Under the pieces are notes generated by a model, which was not told where the DNA came from, searched no databases, and was given only the letters and a program-made list of their open reading frames with translations. Shown here piece after piece: positions 6,378 to 7,928 of a DNA stretch of 7,928 nucleotides; the first letter of the stretch is position 1; each line of letters begins with the position of its first letter. The DNA is from JANXUF01 sp043747685 (GTDB lineage: Bacteria; Actinomycetota; Acidimicrobiia; Acidimicrobiales; Ilumatobacteraceae). The translations under genes were made by a program, and so were the position numbers. The stretch lies in the NCBI GenBank assembly GCA_043747685.1, contig JAYTOR010000330.1:1-7928 (forward strand), in the 5' to 3' direction.

Positions 6378-6383
6378 AGGCTA
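6378..6383 (-). promoter_or_regulatory. -10 box for a probably leaderless ispG mRNA
   Basis: The minus strand reads TAGCCT, ending six bases before the GTG at 6371. A start site 7 bases past the box would be the G of that GTG, and no Shine-Dalgarno is present. This suggests a promoter for ispG inside the dxr-rseP-ispG cluster, in addition to any read-through. A weak GTGACG is 15 bases upstream of the box. Confidence 0.4.
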
Positions 6384-6441
6384 GTGAGCCGTTTCGGCGT
6401 CACGCCGCTGAACCATCGTTTGTTCACTTCCTTGAGCGGAG

Positions 6442-7683
6442 CTAACGCTTGATGTCCAGGAGGAAGCTCGATAGGACGACGAAGGCGACGACCGCCATCA
6501 ACGGCGCGAAGAATGGCACGACCTTGGCAAAGTCGACGCGATACGGCTTGTTGCGCCGCGACCGCAGCCGTTCGTAGGTGGCGATGACGAAGTGACCGCC
6601 GTCGAACGGGATGATCGGCAGCAGGTTGAACAGGCCGAGCGCGAGGTTGAGGGCACCGAAGAGGTACAGCGAGTTCTCGAACCCGGTGCGGAACACCGTC
6701 GAGCTCTGCTTGCCGATACCGACGACACTGCTCGCTCGTTGTGTCGGATCGTCCTTGCGTTGTCCCGTGACGGTGTCGAACAGTTTGACGATGCCGGACG
6801 GACTGAAGATGCGGCCGATGCCGAGGACCGTTTCCTTCGTTTCGTACCCGACTTCACCGAAGCCTCGACCGACCGCCTGGAGCGGGTTGCGTGCGATCTG
6901 CGACTCGACTCCTCCGAAGGAAACGCCGAGGAAACCGATGGCATCGCCGGCCGGGTTGGTCGCCGCCAACGTCACCGGGATCGTCTGCGCGACACCGTTG
7001 CGGACGACGCCGAGCGAGACCGTTGCTCCCGGGTGGGCCTTGACGTAGGCAACCACGTTCTCGATCGTCGTGAACGACTGTCCGTCAACGGTGACGATCT
7101 GATCGCTCGTTCGCAAACCGGCAGCGACAGCGGGACCCGTCGTACCGACGGTCACGGTCGGAGTGCCAGTGTCCTTGTAGACCTTCTCGTTGTAGAACAT
7201 GAACAGCGCGCAGAACGACAGCAGCGCCAGCAGCAGGTTCGTGAACGGACCGGCGAGGATCATCCGTGCACGCCGGCCGTACGACTGCGCCCGGAACGTC
7301 CGTGATTCGAGTTCCGGCGGGATGTCGTCCTCGAGGTTCGTCATCCCTGGCGTCTTGACGTAGCCGCCGGCGAGGATCGCCTTGATGCCGAACTCGGTCT
7401 CGCCACGCTTGACGCTCCAGATGCGTGGACCGAAGCCGACGAAGAACTCCGAGGCACGCATGCCTCCCTTGCGGGCCAGCAGGAAATGACCGAGTTCATG
7501 CAGCACGACGGAGACCAGCAGCACGAAGATGAACGCGAGCCAACCCCAGTCGAGGAATCCGATGACTGCCAGCACGGCGACGAGGATGCCGAGACGGACG
7601 AACGAGTCTCGCTTCGTCAACGGCGGCTCCTCGGCGAGCGGTGTTTCGGCTTCTCTGGCTTGCATCATCGCACCGACGGTCAT
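6442..7683 (-). CDS. rseP: RseP/Rip1-type site-2 zinc metalloprotease (M50)
   Basis: Site-2 proteases cut membrane-spanning regulators, such as anti-sigma factors, within the membrane. With the start at 7683 the protein has 413 residues. It shows hydrophobic segments at about 31-43 and 47-60, the zinc site HELGH (62-66), FFVGFGPRIWSV and GIKAILAGGYVK, a further membrane segment after ILAGPFTNLLLALL, a single PDZ domain (about 175-255), and the third metal-ligand motif NLLPIIPFDGGH (353-364, Asp 361). It ends in a last membrane segment and LDIKR. The frame is open to 7719, but the ATG at 7683 overlaps the dxr stop as ATGA and has GGAG 6 bases upstream (7690-7693), so translation is probably coupled to dxr. 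Its substrate cannot be told from here. A 70-base gap separates it from ispG. Confidence 0.95.
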   Translation of the reverse strand: MTVGAMMQAREAETPLAEEPPLTKRDSFVRLGILVAVLAVIGFLDWGWLAFIFVLLVSVVLHELGHFLLARKGGMRASEFFVGFGPRIWSVKRGETEFGIKAILAGGYVKTPGMTNLEDDIPPELESRTFRAQSYGRRARMILAGPFTNLLLALLSFCALFMFYNEKVYKDTGTPTVTVGTTGPAVAAGLRTSDQIVTVDGQSFTTIENVVAYVKAHPGATVSLGVVRNGVAQTIPVTLAATNPAGDAIGFLGVSFGGVESQIARNPLQAVGRGFGEVGYETKETVLGIGRIFSPSGIVKLFDTVTGQRKDDPTQRASSVVGIGKQSSTVFRTGFENSLYLFGALNLALGLFNLLPIIPFDGGHFVIATYERLRSRRNKPYRVDFAKVVPFFAPLMAVVAFVVLSSFLLDIKR

Positions 7684-7928
7684 CGGCTGCTCCGTTCTTT
7701 CGATCGACGTTTCAGGCAACGATGCGCGACCTCGCGGGCGGCGGCATCAGCGGCAAAAATGTCGTCTGCGGTTGTGGGTATCACGCCATCATGGTGCTGT
7801 AGAGCGTCATCCAGTACGTCAGGTATCTCAATCCAACGTAAAGCCCCACTCAGGAAGGCGTCGACGGCGACTTCGTTCGCCGCACTGAGCCAGGCCGGAG
7901 CTGTGCCACCGACGCGGCCTGCAGCGTA
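7680..7928 (-). CDS. dxr: 1-deoxy-D-xylulose 5-phosphate reductoisomerase, C-terminal part
   Basis: Only the last 82 codons are in the window; the 5' part lies beyond the right edge. Reading from base 7928, the frame runs through GGTAPAWLSAANEVAVDAFL, matching the conserved (L)NAANEVAV(E)AFL of DXR, and then a C-terminal helical region (IPDVLDDALQ, TADDIFAADAAAREVA) to a TGA at 7680-7682. DXR makes 2-C-methyl-D-erythritol 4-phosphate with NADPH, the first committed MEP step. The stop overlaps the rseP start. The tail after the AAAREVA helix is short and basic (KRRSKERSSR), and its codons carry the rseP Shine-Dalgarno. Identification is firm from the ANEVAV block and from the neighbours. Confidence 0.92.
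   Translation of the reverse strand, partial: YAAGRVGGTAPAWLSAANEVAVDAFLSGALRWIEIPDVLDDALQHHDGVIPTTADDIFAADAAAREVAHRCLKRRSKERSSR

Noticed and set aside
6395..6407. Small hairpin (5-bp stem, CGGCG/CGCCG) between rseP and ispG as a terminator
   Set aside because: The stem is short and no U-run follows; chance pairing in high GC is likely.
5766..6452. Plus-strand open frame of 228 codons opposite ispG
   Set aside because: It is antisense to conserved IspG motifs and has no family-like sequence.
6592..7305. Plus-strand open frame of 237 codons opposite rseP
   Set aside because: Arg/Asp-rich translation typical of antisense high-GC frames; the real gene is rseP.

Overview
The window is ordinary high-GC chromosomal DNA that reads as an actinobacterium. 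The lineage is inferred from four points: NusA ends after its second KH domain and has no acidic C-terminal repeats; the gene order dxr-rseP-ispG followed by proS-rimP-nusA-ylxR is an actinobacterial arrangement; promoter-like boxes are of the TANNNT kind; and GTG starts and ATGA stop/start overlaps are used. A deep branch such as Acidimicrobiia would fit, but no 16S or other marker is present to confirm it.

Layout. Everything except one gene lies on the minus strand, so transcription runs mostly from high to low coordinates. At the right edge is the 3' part of dxr (MEP isoprenoid pathway), overlapping rseP (site-2 intramembrane protease) by ATGA. Next is ispG (second-to-last MEP enzyme). Then a lone plus-strand gene, a type I mannose-6-phosphate isomerase (manA-like), converges on ispG and diverges from proS. 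After proS (prolyl-tRNA synthetase) comes a 188-base gap and the rimP-nusA-ylxR cluster, a ribosome maturation and transcription elongation operon that presumably continues into infB beyond the left edge. ylxR is cut by the window edge.

The gap between proS and rimP is the most interesting stretch. It holds a good -10 box, a perfect 11-bp hairpin with a U-rich tail, and a 39-codon reading frame that runs through the hairpin and stops one base before the rimP start codon. This could be a small coupled gene, or a leader peptide that controls an attenuator ahead of the rimP-nusA operon. A second possible RNA switch, with three arms and two exclusive pairings, lies between nusA and ylxR.

I see no mobile element, CRISPR array, rRNA, tRNA, phage or defence gene. 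No stretch longer than 300 bases lacks a gene. The window is housekeeping; its novelty, if any, is in leader regulation and in a few unusual protein ends (a long basic RimP tail, a repeat-encoded NusA tail, a short ManA C-terminus).
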